The notes under the pieces: generated by a model
What the model was told of the DNA's origin: nothing
Seen by the model: only the letters and a program-made list of their open reading frames with translations
The model's database searches: none
DNA from: Candidatus Moraniibacteriota bacterium
GTDB taxonomy: Bacteria; Patescibacteriota; Minisyncoccia; Moranbacterales; UBA2206
NCBI GenBank assembly: GCA_030679985.1
Contig: JAUXSI010000036.1
Span: forward strand, 1-43,411
Direction: 5' to 3'
DNA: 43,411 bases
Part shown: piece after piece, positions 9,181-18,600 of the stretch
How the letters are laid out: the number at the start of each line of letters is the position of its first letter
How positions within the stretch are numbered: position 1 is the stretch's first letter
Position numbers and translations under genes: made by a program

Positions 9181-9912
9181 TCATTTATCCAATACCACCC
9201 TGACTGGAAAAACCACCAGGGCTTTAAAAATCCTCTTGGCGCGATAGCCTGGCTCTTGCAAAAACCGCCACAGCCATTCCAGCCCCGCCATCCTAATACA
9301 TTCCGGCGCCCGCTTTATTCTGCCAGTCAAAAAATCGAAGCTGCCGCCGACACCCATAGCTAATCTTATTTTACTATTTTCCAGCGTTTTTAGCGAATGC
9401 AGGAATTTCTCCTGATCCGGAGCGCCGAAATTGCAAAAAACGACCTCGTAATTTCCTATCGGTTGCCCTGTCGGGCATTCGATGGGACGTTTGCCATCCA
9501 TCGTCGCTCCGCTGATTTCCACGTCCGGATATTTTTTTAAAATAGCATCACGGGCTTCCTGCCAACTGCTCAAGGCGCCTCCGTAACCCGCTAAAAAAAC
9601 TCTGTATTTTCCGGTATCCGCGATTTTCAAGATTTCTTCCATCAGGTCGGTTCCGGCCATCCGGTTTTTCAAATATTTGCCGAAACGCAAGAAAGCGAAC
9701 CAGATGCCGACACCGTCGGCGACATTCAAATCACACCTGCTCAAAATATCTTTGAATTCCCCATCTTGTTGCGCTTGCAGGATAAATTCCGGATTGACCG
9801 TGGCGATTTGGTGGAAACCGCCTTCTTGTAAAAAAACCGATATTTTATCCAAAATTTCTTGGCGGCTGAGATTGTCTATTTTGACTCCTAAAATATCCAT
9901 ACTGGATCTCAA
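9181..9912 (-). CDS. WecG/TagA/CpsF family glycosyltransferase
   Basis: DILGVKIDNLSRQEIL...ATVNPEFILQAQQD..F..IL...DLN.ADGVGI...GTDLM; GAPDQEKFL; GVGGSFDFLTG. Confidence 0.93.
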   Translation of the reverse strand: MRSSMDILGVKIDNLSRQEILDKISVFLQEGGFHQIATVNPEFILQAQQDGEFKDILSRCDLNVADGVGIWFAFLRFGKYLKNRMAGTDLMEEILKIADTGKYRVFLAGYGGALSSWQEARDAILKKYPDVEISGATMDGKRPIECPTGQPIGNYEVVFCNFGAPDQEKFLHSLKTLENSKIRLAMGVGGSFDFLTGRIKRAPECIRMAGLEWLWRFLQEPGYRAKRIFKALVVFPVRVVLDK

Positions 9913-10451
9913 TTTAATTCGCAGCTTTCTATGACGGTATATTCCATCCCGTCCCCCTCGAAATTGCTCGCCATCACATCCGCGCTTTCCACGGTCACCA
10001 GCAATGGGAAGTCTTTTTGGATGGACGGTTTTTCGACCAATTCATCCCATTTGTTTTTGCGGATCTTTCCCAGCGTGATGTGCGGACGGAATTCTTTTTT
10101 CGAGCTGGTGAAAATGCCTAGCTCTTTTTCCAATTTTTCCACCAGGCTTTTGAGCTCCGCGCTGGCTCGGCCCGTGACCCAAACCATTCTCGGATTTTCC
10201 GCGTCCGGACCCAGTCCGATCGAATCGAATTCGACATCGAAAATATCTTCAGTCCGGGCTATTTTCAAAACCTTCTCGCACACTTCATAGGTCGAATCAT
10301 CATCCACAAAACCCAAAAAAAGCAAGGTTATGTGCAGATTCTCCTCCTTGCTCCACTTGACCGGCAAATCCTGCCACCCTTCTGTGGCCTTAATAAGCCG
10401 TTTTTTCGTCCGGCTCGGCAAATTTATGCTGATGAATATCTTTCTCTTCAT
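9909..10451 (-). CDS. thpR: RNA 2',3'-cyclic phosphodiesterase (2H phosphoesterase)
   Basis: Two HxT motifs, HITLLFLG and HITLGKI. Confidence 0.92.
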   Translation of the reverse strand: MKRKIFISINLPSRTKKRLIKATEGWQDLPVKWSKEENLHITLLFLGFVDDDSTYEVCEKVLKIARTEDIFDVEFDSIGLGPDAENPRMVWVTGRASAELKSLVEKLEKELGIFTSSKKEFRPHITLGKIRKNKWDELVEKPSIQKDFPLLVTVESADVMASNFEGDGMEYTVIESCELN

Positions 10452-10491
10452 ATCCGGATTCTAGCTTATTTGAAGCCTAAAAGCAAGAACT

Positions 10492-10932
10492 TCACAATCG
10501 GTGGCTGTTAGGATCATATATCTTTACAAATTCCTCAACATTCGGAAAAAGTTTTTCCCGCAAGGCTTCTTCTTTGGTGAAAAATCTCAGCTCCACACAT
10601 TCGTCAGATGGTTTGAAATCCAAATTTTTTACTTTAGCTTCGTAAATCACATTGGCCGTCCACCACTGACCGCTTCTGACCGGAGCCGTCAAAAAATATG
10701 CCGGCTGTTCCTTGGCAGAAACCACCTCAAGCCCCATTTCCTCTCGTATTTCCCGCGCCAGGCATTCCAACGGCTTTTCACCAAAATCCAATCCCCCGCC
10801 GGGAAGTTCCCACAATCCCTTCTCTTCAAGTACGAGCAAAAATCTCTTTTCATCATCAAGAATCAAAGCCTTGACACTGATACGATAGAAACAATCCGGA
10901 ATCCCTAAATTTTTGTTGGTTTCATCTGCCAT
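10492..10932 (-). CDS. NUDIX hydrolase (start likely MADETNKN; ORF extends to 10986)
   Basis: GGGLDFGEKPLECLAREIREEMGLEV NUDIX box. Confidence 0.9.
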   Translation of the reverse strand: MADETNKNLGIPDCFYRISVKALILDDEKRFLLVLEEKGLWELPGGGLDFGEKPLECLAREIREEMGLEVVSAKEQPAYFLTAPVRSGQWWTANVIYEAKVKNLDFKPSDECVELRFFTKEEALREKLFPNVEEFVKIYDPNSHRL

Positions 10933-10937
10933 TCTTT

Positions 10938-11402
10938 TTAAATTTGCCTTCCTAAATATTTGACATTTGGAAATCCCGCGGCGCAATCATCCCAAAATTC
11001 ATCTCTCAGTATTTCCGGAAAAACAATGACGTCTTTTAATTCTTCTTTTGAAAACCACGATGCTCCTTTGATAAAGAGTTCATCCGGCCCCTTTCCTTCT
11101 ATATTTTCCAAACCTATCTCTCCATGAAAGCTATCCGCCAGGGTAAAAATCTCCATATTCAAAATCTGTGTTTCCTTGGAATAGAATTCTCGGATATACA
11201 GAACTCTTGAAGTTTCAATTTTAAGGTTGGTTTCTTCAAAGGCTTCCCTTCTAGCACAGTCAAATATGGAACTATCAAATTCTTCAATGCCTCCTCCTGG
11301 CGGAACCCACCAAATATATCCAGTCTCAGGATGAACATGCTTGACTAACAGTATTTTGCCATCATTGATAATTATTGTTGCGACGCGGATTCGATGTTGC
11401 AT
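10938..11402 (-). CDS. NUDIX hydrolase
   Basis: PPGGGIEEFDSSIFDCARREAFEETNLK NUDIX box. Confidence 0.9.
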   Translation of the reverse strand: MQHRIRVATIIINDGKILLVKHVHPETGYIWWVPPGGGIEEFDSSIFDCARREAFEETNLKIETSRVLYIREFYSKETQILNMEIFTLADSFHGEIGLENIEGKGPDELFIKGASWFSKEELKDVIVFPEILRDEFWDDCAAGFPNVKYLGRQI

Positions 11403-11437
11403 AATTTAAAAAAAATATTGAAATATTTCGCCATATC

Positions 11438-11648
11438 GCTTAAGAATATCTGAAGTCCTGCACTTTGGTTTTTAGATACAAACCCTAATATTCCTGACCT
11501 TTTTATTAATTTCATTATACCCTAAATTACAGCGAAACGGAAAAGTGCGGGATTTGCCTGCCTGCCGGTAGGCAGGGGAGAAAAAAATTTGCCCTCCTTT
11601 TAGTTTTAACTGTGGCAAATTTTTTGAACCAGATATTCTTTGTTAAAC
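11438..11648. repeat. attC-like site 0 (211 bp, degenerate outer box)
   Basis: Ends GCTTAAG...GTTAAAC; AGAATATCTG in the left arm is matched by the reverse complement of CAGATATTCT in the right arm; internal AAATTTGCC/GGCAAATTT hairpin. Confidence 0.5.
11557..11576. repeat. Palindromic REP-like unit CCTGCCTGCCGGTAGGCAGG
   Basis: 7-bp arms CCTGCCT/AGGCAGG, located within the interior of attC-like site 0. Confidence 0.6.
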
Positions 11649-11655
11649 GATGTTC

Positions 11656-11806
11656 GTTTAACGTTTACGCATCATCTGAAGTTTTCATCCCGACTTAGCA
11701 GGCTAAACTTTTGATTTCAGACAATACTTTGTTTAATTATCTCCACCTAAAATTTCATCGGACTAAGGGATGATAATTTCCCGTAGTCAGATATGCGTTG
11801 TTAGAC
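11656..11806. repeat. attC-like site 1 (151 bp)
   Basis: GTTTAAC (RYYYAAC) ... GTTAGAC (GTTRRRY); inner arms ACGCATCATCTGA / reverse complement ACGCATATCTGA with one extra base; further CATCCC/GGGATG and TTAG/CTAA pairing. Confidence 0.7.
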
Positions 11807-11840
11807 GATGTATTTTTAAAAAATTTTATGAACTCGTTGA

Positions 11841-12101
11841 TTACAGAAACCAATAATTAATTATACCAAGCGCGGTTATGGTAGTAAAAATTATTGTCGT
11901 AATTAAAATTCCAATTTGCCCAGCCTGTTTCCAGGCCTTCCATGATGAATACATCCAAAATGGTTGGGCAAGTAAATTCAATATAAGTCCGTACTGTGGA
12001 AATTTCAAGGAAGTTGCTATTTGAGCTCCAATCGTTAATCCAGGCAGGGCAAATTGGGCTACATTATTAAATAATTTTTCTTTTTTAGATGTATCATTCA
12101 T
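11841..12101 (-). CDS. Small multi-TM membrane protein (possibly PQ-loop-like) in a putative cassette
   Basis: MNDTSKKEKLFNNVAQFALPGLTIGAQIATSLKFPQYGLILNLLAQPFWMYSSWKAWKQAGQIG...; the longer ORF start at 12173 would lie inside attC-like site 2. Confidence 0.65.
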   Translation of the reverse strand: MNDTSKKEKLFNNVAQFALPGLTIGAQIATSLKFPQYGLILNLLAQPFWMYSSWKAWKQAGQIGILITTIIFTTITALGIINYWFL

Positions 12102-12122
12102 AAAATTTTTTAAAAATATTTC

Positions 12123-12250
12123 ACATAACGTATCGGCATCATCTGAAGTTTTTGTGTAGCGATAGCGGAACAAAAATTTGGGAGAAGGAATTTTTCTTAC
12201 CTTGGATTATGAATGTGAAAAATTCCTGAACCGGATATGCCGTGTTAGCT
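12123..12250. repeat. attC-like site 2 (128 bp)
   Basis: ACATAAC...GTTAGCT boxes; core 12136-12246 matches 14745-14855 with about 3 substitutions in 111 bp; inner GGAATTTTTC/GAAAAATTCC hairpin. Confidence 0.7.
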
Positions 12251-12576
12251 GATGTATTTTTTTGTCTTCTATTTTATTGGTACAAACTTTGTTTATTCTA
12301 AAAGAAAATTTGATTTTGTTTTGTTTCAAAAAAGAGGGGTAGGGGTGAATTTTTTTAAAACAAAACTCCTCATAGATACTCAGGATTTCACGTACTTTTT
12401 CTTGCATTTCTTTCTTCTGAAAATTGATGTAATTTTTCAACTAGCTTTTTTCTAAGTTCGGATTTGGAAGAGTAAAATCTGAACGCATAATTTCAGCTTC
12501 AAATTTATCTAACGGAAGACTTTCTCTATCAGTTCATCGTCTCACAACCCGAACCTTTTATTTTTAACCAGCCAAT

Positions 12577-14427
12577 CTAAAGGCTGTCAATGATTTCACG
12601 CGCTTCTTCTTGCGTTTCTTGTTTTCTGAAGATGCGTTTTTCCAAAAGTCTTTCTCCTATTTGTTTTCTCTTTTCAGGTGGAAGTCCTGCGCGACCAGTC
12701 GCAACTTCTTCGGGAGTTAATTGTTTCCCAATTTCAACAGTTCCATCATTATTAACTCCAATATATTCATAAATCTCTCGTTCTTCAGTCATAACATAAA
12801 GAGGCATACCTCGTGTAGTCGCCACATCAAAACCAGTGCGATATTTATTCACAATCTCCATATGAGTTTCTTCCCCTATGCGAATATCTCTTTGCCATTC
12901 CTGATCGTTATTACTTACCTTTTTTGCTCGCTCTAATCGTTCTAATTGTATTTTTGTTGATAAACTGTCCGCCCAAAAACGTCCACTATCATCCCTTGCT
13001 ACATTCTTAAAAAACCCAAAAACTTCTGGGTTATTAACTACAACCTCATTTTTACCAAATGATCCCGTACTTTTATATTCTTTTGCATGTTCCTCAGTCT
13101 GGCGACCGACTATTTTATTAATATCTTCAATTGTTGCGTCAATACCACCTAGGCTTTTTCTATTTTTTATTCCAAGTGCATAAGTATTTGCGTCTCCATG
13201 TGAAGCCTCTCCAATCTGGCCTCCGCCCAATAAAAGCCCGCATGATCCTGGCCACAAAGAAGCCTTTTTCCCGGGGGTAACTGATGAAGCGGAAATCGAC
13301 GGCTCAAGCGCAAGTAGAGCATCCAAATCATCTTCGATTGTTGCTTTTTCAGAAACATTCGAATAAACATTGTGCCTAAATACGTCGTCGTCTGAAATTT
13401 TATGTACAATAAAAGCATTGTTGCGCTTCATAACATGCTCAAGTGAACGATTGAGCGTATCAAAACGCTCTCTTGCTATTGCGTCAGCTTTTGCATAATG
13501 TTCTTCGAGTTTTTCTTTGAGTGATTTAATTTTGCTACTATTATCCACTAATTGTGAAATATTCTCTCGCTCATCCTGTGCGTCTTGATCACTTAACTTC
13601 GCGGTTGAAATTCTTTCCTTTAGCACATTTGCTTCCTCACTTTGCGACTCAAGAATTCGTCCAAATTGATTGTCTTCTTGCTCACTTTCCATGTTTTCTG
13701 TAGAAATAATTGAATTCTCAGTCGTAGATTTAAGAGCTAAAAGTCTTTCCCGTTGCGCTTTTCGTTGTTCGCGAATTTCTTGTGCTAATTTTTTCCGTTC
13801 CTCGGCTAAAAATTTCTTGGATGCCTCTTTTTCACTTAATATCTCTGGATTTTCAATTGCCCGCTCTTTCATTACAGACATGCTTTCATATGAATCAAAA
13901 ATGCCTTGTTCTCCAAGTTTAGAAAAATCCGCTTCATGAAGTTGATACACAGGACCAATTGAACCATCTTTCATATATCTGATTTCATTTCCCTCCCAAT
14001 CTCCATTACTATTTTTACGCAGAGCGTATCCTGTTATCCTGCCTTCCTCATTTTCAGTTTTAACAATTACCGAACCTTTGAAATTTCGATCTCTCGTAAT
14101 ACCTACAATGCTGGCCTTTTCAGATTGGGATTTTGTAGGAGAAATTTCAGTCTCTAATTCTTTTTTTGCCTCTTCTGCCTCTACACCTAAATTTTCAAAT
14201 ATTTTTTTATCTTTACCATCAACAATTAATCCATCTTTTTCGGCCATTGTTTCAACCTGCGACAAATCATCGGCACACTCTTGTTTGAAATGGTCTGTTT
14301 GTTTTTCCGCTTCACTTGTCATTTGTTGACGCAACTCTTCAGCATCTTCAACGCTTCGCGGAGCTCCATGATTTTCTTGAGCTTCAGGTTTTTTTATTGC
14401 TTCATTTGCTGATGGTTCTTTATACAT
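12577..14427 (-). CDS. 616-aa coiled-coil protein with C-terminal globular region, function unknown
   Basis: Long ORF with charged or helical N-terminal half; C-terminal FIVHKI...RHNVYSNVSEKATIEDDLDALLALEPSISASSVTPG...GLLLGGGQIGEASHGDANTYALGIKNR. Confidence 0.8.
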   Translation of the reverse strand: MYKEPSANEAIKKPEAQENHGAPRSVEDAEELRQQMTSEAEKQTDHFKQECADDLSQVETMAEKDGLIVDGKDKKIFENLGVEAEEAKKELETEISPTKSQSEKASIVGITRDRNFKGSVIVKTENEEGRITGYALRKNSNGDWEGNEIRYMKDGSIGPVYQLHEADFSKLGEQGIFDSYESMSVMKERAIENPEILSEKEASKKFLAEERKKLAQEIREQRKAQRERLLALKSTTENSIISTENMESEQEDNQFGRILESQSEEANVLKERISTAKLSDQDAQDERENISQLVDNSSKIKSLKEKLEEHYAKADAIARERFDTLNRSLEHVMKRNNAFIVHKISDDDVFRHNVYSNVSEKATIEDDLDALLALEPSISASSVTPGKKASLWPGSCGLLLGGGQIGEASHGDANTYALGIKNRKSLGGIDATIEDINKIVGRQTEEHAKEYKSTGSFGKNEVVVNNPEVFGFFKNVARDDSGRFWADSLSTKIQLERLERAKKVSNNDQEWQRDIRIGEETHMEIVNKYRTGFDVATTRGMPLYVMTEEREIYEYIGVNNDGTVEIGKQLTPEEVATGRAGLPPEKRKQIGERLLEKRIFRKQETQEEAREIIDSL

Positions 14428-14428
14428 A

Positions 14429-14581
14429 CTATTTCAATTTTTCCCTTAAAGTCTTAATCTTTTGCTCATCGAATTTTTTAGAAATATTTTTCAAAAGCTC
14501 CAATTTCCTCCTTTTTAAAGAGTCAATTTTGTTTTGAAATTTTTTCCAGGCTTGCTCATATTTTTCCGTTTCTGCTGACAT
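14429..14581 (-). CDS. 50-aa charged helical protein immediately upstream of the 616-aa gene
   Basis: MSAETEKYEQAWKKFQNKIDSLKRRKLELLKNISKKFDEQKIKTLREKLK*; stop codon 1 nt before the next ATG; below the ORF-track cutoff. Confidence 0.6.
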   Translation of the reverse strand: MSAETEKYEQAWKKFQNKIDSLKRRKLELLKNISKKFDEQKIKTLREKLK

Positions 14582-14731
14582 AGTGTAAAAAATTTATAAG
14601 TTTAACTTTTTTGCGATCATAAGAATCAACAAACACCTTCTTCCCCTATATAAATAAATTAAAAATCAAATTTTCTGTCCTTATTTAAATCACAAATCTT
14701 AAAATTACCACCAAAGACAAAAAAATATTTC

Positions 14732-14859
14732 GTCTAACGTTTACGCATCATCTGAAGTTTTTGTGCAGCGATAGCGGAACAAAAATTTGGGAGAAAGAAT
14801 TTTTCTTACCTTGGATTATAAATGTGAAAAATTCCTGAACCGGATATGCCGTGTTCTGC
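14732..14859. repeat. attC-like site 3 (128 bp)
   Basis: GTCTAAC...GTTCTGC boxes; near-identical core to site 2. Confidence 0.7.
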
Positions 14860-14882
14860 GATGAATTGTTTGCCGTCCCTGT

Positions 14883-15329
14883 TTATACAACAACCTTTTC
14901 GAGGAGGATTCGATTATCTTTAATGAAGGGATGGGGTTGAACCTCGGCGAAATTAAATCCAGCTTTGACCAAATAGGATAACATTTCTCGACGATTATTT
15001 CTGGTTTTTATAGTTAGTTTATTATAGCCGTGGTTTTTCGCCCAATCGTTCAAATATTGCATCATACTGTTTAATAATCCAAGCCGACGAAAGAGAGGGT
15101 CAACCCCAGCCATCCAACAGTAAAAGGAGCCGTCATTATTTTTATCATATGACACCATGTAGCCAGCTGGTTGATTATCAACATACGCGACCAATATCAA
15201 ACTAACCGCATTTTTATAATGACCTTCAAAATATGCTTTATCATATGGTTTATCAAATTCGGTGATAGTCGCATTAACCTTGACGGCGACCTCAATCGAA
15301 TCCTCCTTTATCACAATGCTTTTTGTCAT
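14883..15329 (-). CDS. GNAT family N-acetyltransferase in a putative cassette
   Basis: LVAYVDNQPAGYMV...WMAGVDPLFRRLGLLNSMMQYLNDWAKNHGYNKLTIKTRNNRREML.YL.KAGFNF. Confidence 0.85.
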   Translation of the reverse strand: MTKSIVIKEDSIEVAVKVNATITEFDKPYDKAYFEGHYKNAVSLILVAYVDNQPAGYMVSYDKNNDGSFYCWMAGVDPLFRRLGLLNSMMQYLNDWAKNHGYNKLTIKTRNNRREMLSYLVKAGFNFAEVQPHPFIKDNRILLEKVVV

Positions 15330-15365
15330 AGAATTACTTTGATATTTTTGAGAGGCAAATAATTT

Positions 15366-15434
15366 TTCGCAGAACTCGTTTATATGCGAACTTATTGCTG
15401 AGTAATAACTGAAATTTGCAGGTTATGCGAACTT
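15366..15434. promoter_or_regulatory. Recombination-site-like region: R-box GCAGAAC plus direct repeats TATGCGAACTT
   Basis: GCAGAAC (15369-15375) is the exact complement of the GTTCTGC box of site 3; TTCGCA/TGCGAA inverted repeat; TATGCGAACTT at 15383-15393 and 15424-15434. Confidence 0.4.
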
Positions 15435-15547
15435 TCATTGCTAGTGCCGTTTATGATTTTGTCTATTAGTCATATAAAATCCTTCTTATATCCCTATTCT
15501 ACTCAATTTCTAGCCAAAAATCAATGATTTTAATTATAAAAATATTG

Positions 15548-15585
15548 AAGCCCCGCCGATCTGATGATCAACGGGGCTTTTTTTG
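15548..15585. terminator. Bidirectional terminator between purL and the cassette region
   Basis: AAGCCCCGCCGATCTGATGATCAACGGGGCTTTTTTT. Confidence 0.85.
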
Positions 15586-15601
15586 TCCGCCTCCTTAGGG
15601 A

Positions 15602-18600
15602 CTATTTGTTTTTATTGCACCAAATTCTGGCGTTCTGGAACATCCGAAGCCATGGTGAATTTTCATATTGCCACTCAACTGAATTGGGCAACTGGTAGCG
15701 TACGGATGTTCTTTCCGGATGTGGCATTAGCATGTTATGCCTTCCGTCGGCAGTGCACAGCCCTGCAATGCCTTCTTTCGATCCGTTCGGGCAGAATGGA
15801 TACTTTTCCGTTTCCCTTCCTTCAGGATCGACATAACTTACCATCACCAGGCCTCTGGACTTGATTTCATCCAGGACCGAGTCATCTGCGTCAAACCGAC
15901 CTTCGCCATGAGCGAGATGTACCGGCAAGATTGATCCACTCATGTCCTTGCAAAGCACTGAGGGTGAATCCTGAATCTTGATCCATGTCGGCCGGGTCTC
16001 GAACTTCTCGCTTCTGTTGTGAACAAACGCGGGTTGCTCTTCTTCCGGCATGCGATATGGCACCACGCCCAGTTCCGCCATCAGTTGGCAGCCATTGCAG
16101 ATTCCGAGGCTCAAAGTGTCGGGTCTTTCAAAAAATTCCCTAAACTCTTTACTGATAGACTCGTTGTGCTTTATGACTGCCGCCCATCCTACCGCGGATC
16201 CAAGGACATCTTTGTAGGTGAAGCCGCCAGGAAACAAGATAAATTGAAATTTCTTGAGGCTCCCTGCCACGATGTCGTTAAGGTTTATGTCGTATACATC
16301 GAAACCCGCCAGATAGAGCGAGTTTCTTGCCTCTTCGTCGCTGTTTACGCCTTCGACTCGGATGACTGCCGCTTTCGGCTTCCCGACATAATCGGTTTTG
16401 ACCGGAGCAATCAAATCGGGATTGAACGTCAGGGCGCACGACGGATTCGGTGCATCGTAAAGATTTTCCCGTTCACTTCTGACACAGGACTCGACATTCT
16501 GTTTCAGTTCCATCTGATAGGAAGTTTCCCTCCATAGCAAACGCATTTTCCGCATGTCCTCACAGAAGACCTTCTGTCCATTAACGATTACGTCAACCAC
16601 CTTGTTTGTCATGGTGTTTCCGATGTGGTGGACGAGGTGTTTCAGCCCAGCCTTCCCGAACGCTTCCATTACGGCGTCTTCATTGCCGTTTTTGCATTCG
16701 ATCACGCAACCCAGCTCCTCGTTGTACAAAACTTTGAGAGCGCTGGCCGATTGATTCGAAAGCTGGACGCTTGCGCCGCAGTTTCCTCCGAACAACATTT
16801 CCAGGAGGGTTACCATGATACCGCCACGGTCCTTGTGATGATACGCAGAGATGAGGCCTTTCTTGACGAGATTCTGCACCACATCGAAGGTATTATTGAC
16901 TGATTGCGGATCGTCAACATCCGGACATTTGTCGCCGACTTGGTTGAGGCATTGAGCCAGGACACTTCCGCCCATCCTTGTCTTGCCATTTGCCAGATCC
17001 ACGAAAATAATTGAGCTTTCACCCGGATGCTTGAAACTGGGCGTCACTCTCATTTCGTAGTCCGGACATTGGGCATAAACAGACAGGACTAACGTACTTA
17101 GCGATCTGGCGATTTCTTTCTTTTTGCCGTCGGCGCTGGCAGGCACTTGTGCTGCCATAGACATTGAATCCTTACCGCCATTGATGTCAAACTTCAAATC
17201 ATCCGTGATTTTTTTGAGTGTCATCATAGCGTCTGTCAGCCAGGCCAAACCGCCTGGCAATTTGACAGCCAGCATCCAGTTAGCTGAAGACTTGATATCC
17301 CTGCAGTTTGTTATGACCACCGGAGCAAGCTTCAGAACACCTTCAGCTGCAACAACTCTCACCATTGATTCCGGTGAGATGAGACCGATTGCCGGTCTCT
17401 GGGCAACAGCGTTTGCCTGGCCTGATTTGGAAAACGGACCAGGGGTTATGATTGAATAATCGCAGATCGGCAATTGGGTGGCGCCATCGCGCATAGACTG
17501 GACGATTTTACCAGTAACGCTTTGGTCCACCTTGTTGACCGCCCACTCCTTGGAACAAACGCCGATATGGCGCAAAACACGATCTGCTGCACCAAGAACA
17601 CTCATCTCTTCCGGGATGACCAAGGGCTGAAGATCCAGTTTTTGGCGAGTATCTGAAAACTCTTTCTGAGGATACTGGCTAAAGACATGGCTGAGATCGA
17701 GATCAAGAACGTTGTTTCCTGTTTCCTCGTCAACGATAACCACTCTGCCATCTCCGGTTATTTCGCCAATAACGGCCACTGGCACATCTTCCCTTTCGCC
17801 GATGTCCAGGACTTTTTGAAGATTTTCCGGACGGACGATTATGTGCAGGTTTTCTTGGAATTCGCAGACCAGTTTTTCCACTGGTGACAAAGTTTCGTCT
17901 CCGGTCTTGATCCTTCCGAGATAGAACTTTGCTCCGGCCGGACACACCATTTCGATAGATGCATTGGTCACTCCGCCGGCCCCTTGGTCGGTCATGGTCT
18001 CGATCGGGTTTTCATCTCCCATATCGGTGCATGTCCGCAAGTATTTATTGGTTTTGTTGGCCATCTCTCCGTCAGCCCGTTGGACTGAATTGAGATCAAG
18101 CTTGGCTTTGTTTTCGCCTGCCATCAAAGAAGAAGCAGCTCCGCCGCCGAAACCGATCCGGTATGCATCGCCACCAACTTTAACAACCAGCCAGCCTTTT
18201 TGAGGGATGTTTTTTTCGACATGCCGTGAATCCATGAAGCCGAATCCGACGGTATACATCACCGGCTTCACGTTTTCCCAGCGTTGTCCTCCGATCCTCA
18301 TACCGAACGACTCGAAAAATAGATTGATGACAGCTTCGCCGTATTCATTCCCATCATTGAAGCAGCCATTGGTCGCACGGATGAAAAAACTCAAAGGACT
18401 TTCCGTCAGTTCGTCATAGAGGAATGAAGAGTCCTCCCATGGCAATGGGTAGCCTTCAATATTGAGATTGCCACCCATAAATCCGGCTCCGCCCGCAACA
18501 ACCATTGCACCTCTTCCGGTTGCTTGGTTGTCACGACGACGTCCGCCTCCGCCGGTAGCTGCGCCCGCATACGCTTCCCAAAGACTGGGATGGTTGTGGG

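Noticed and set aside
10492-11402. NUDIX genes as additional cassettes
   Set aside because: No attC-like site between them or before thpR; treated as chromosomal flank.
12207-12440. 77-aa minus ORF
   Set aside because: Its 3' end reads into attC-like site 2 and no domain is recognisable; more likely degraded cassette sequence than a gene.
11438-14859. CRISPR array
   Set aside because: Repeats are long, few and separated by genes; no regular short repeat-spacer pattern anywhere in the window.
11438-15434. Transposon with terminal inverted repeats or target-site duplications
   Set aside because: No transposase ORF; each repeat is itself a hairpin with paired outer boxes, better matching attC architecture.
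16019-16537. 172-aa plus ORF
   Set aside because: Antisense to purL.
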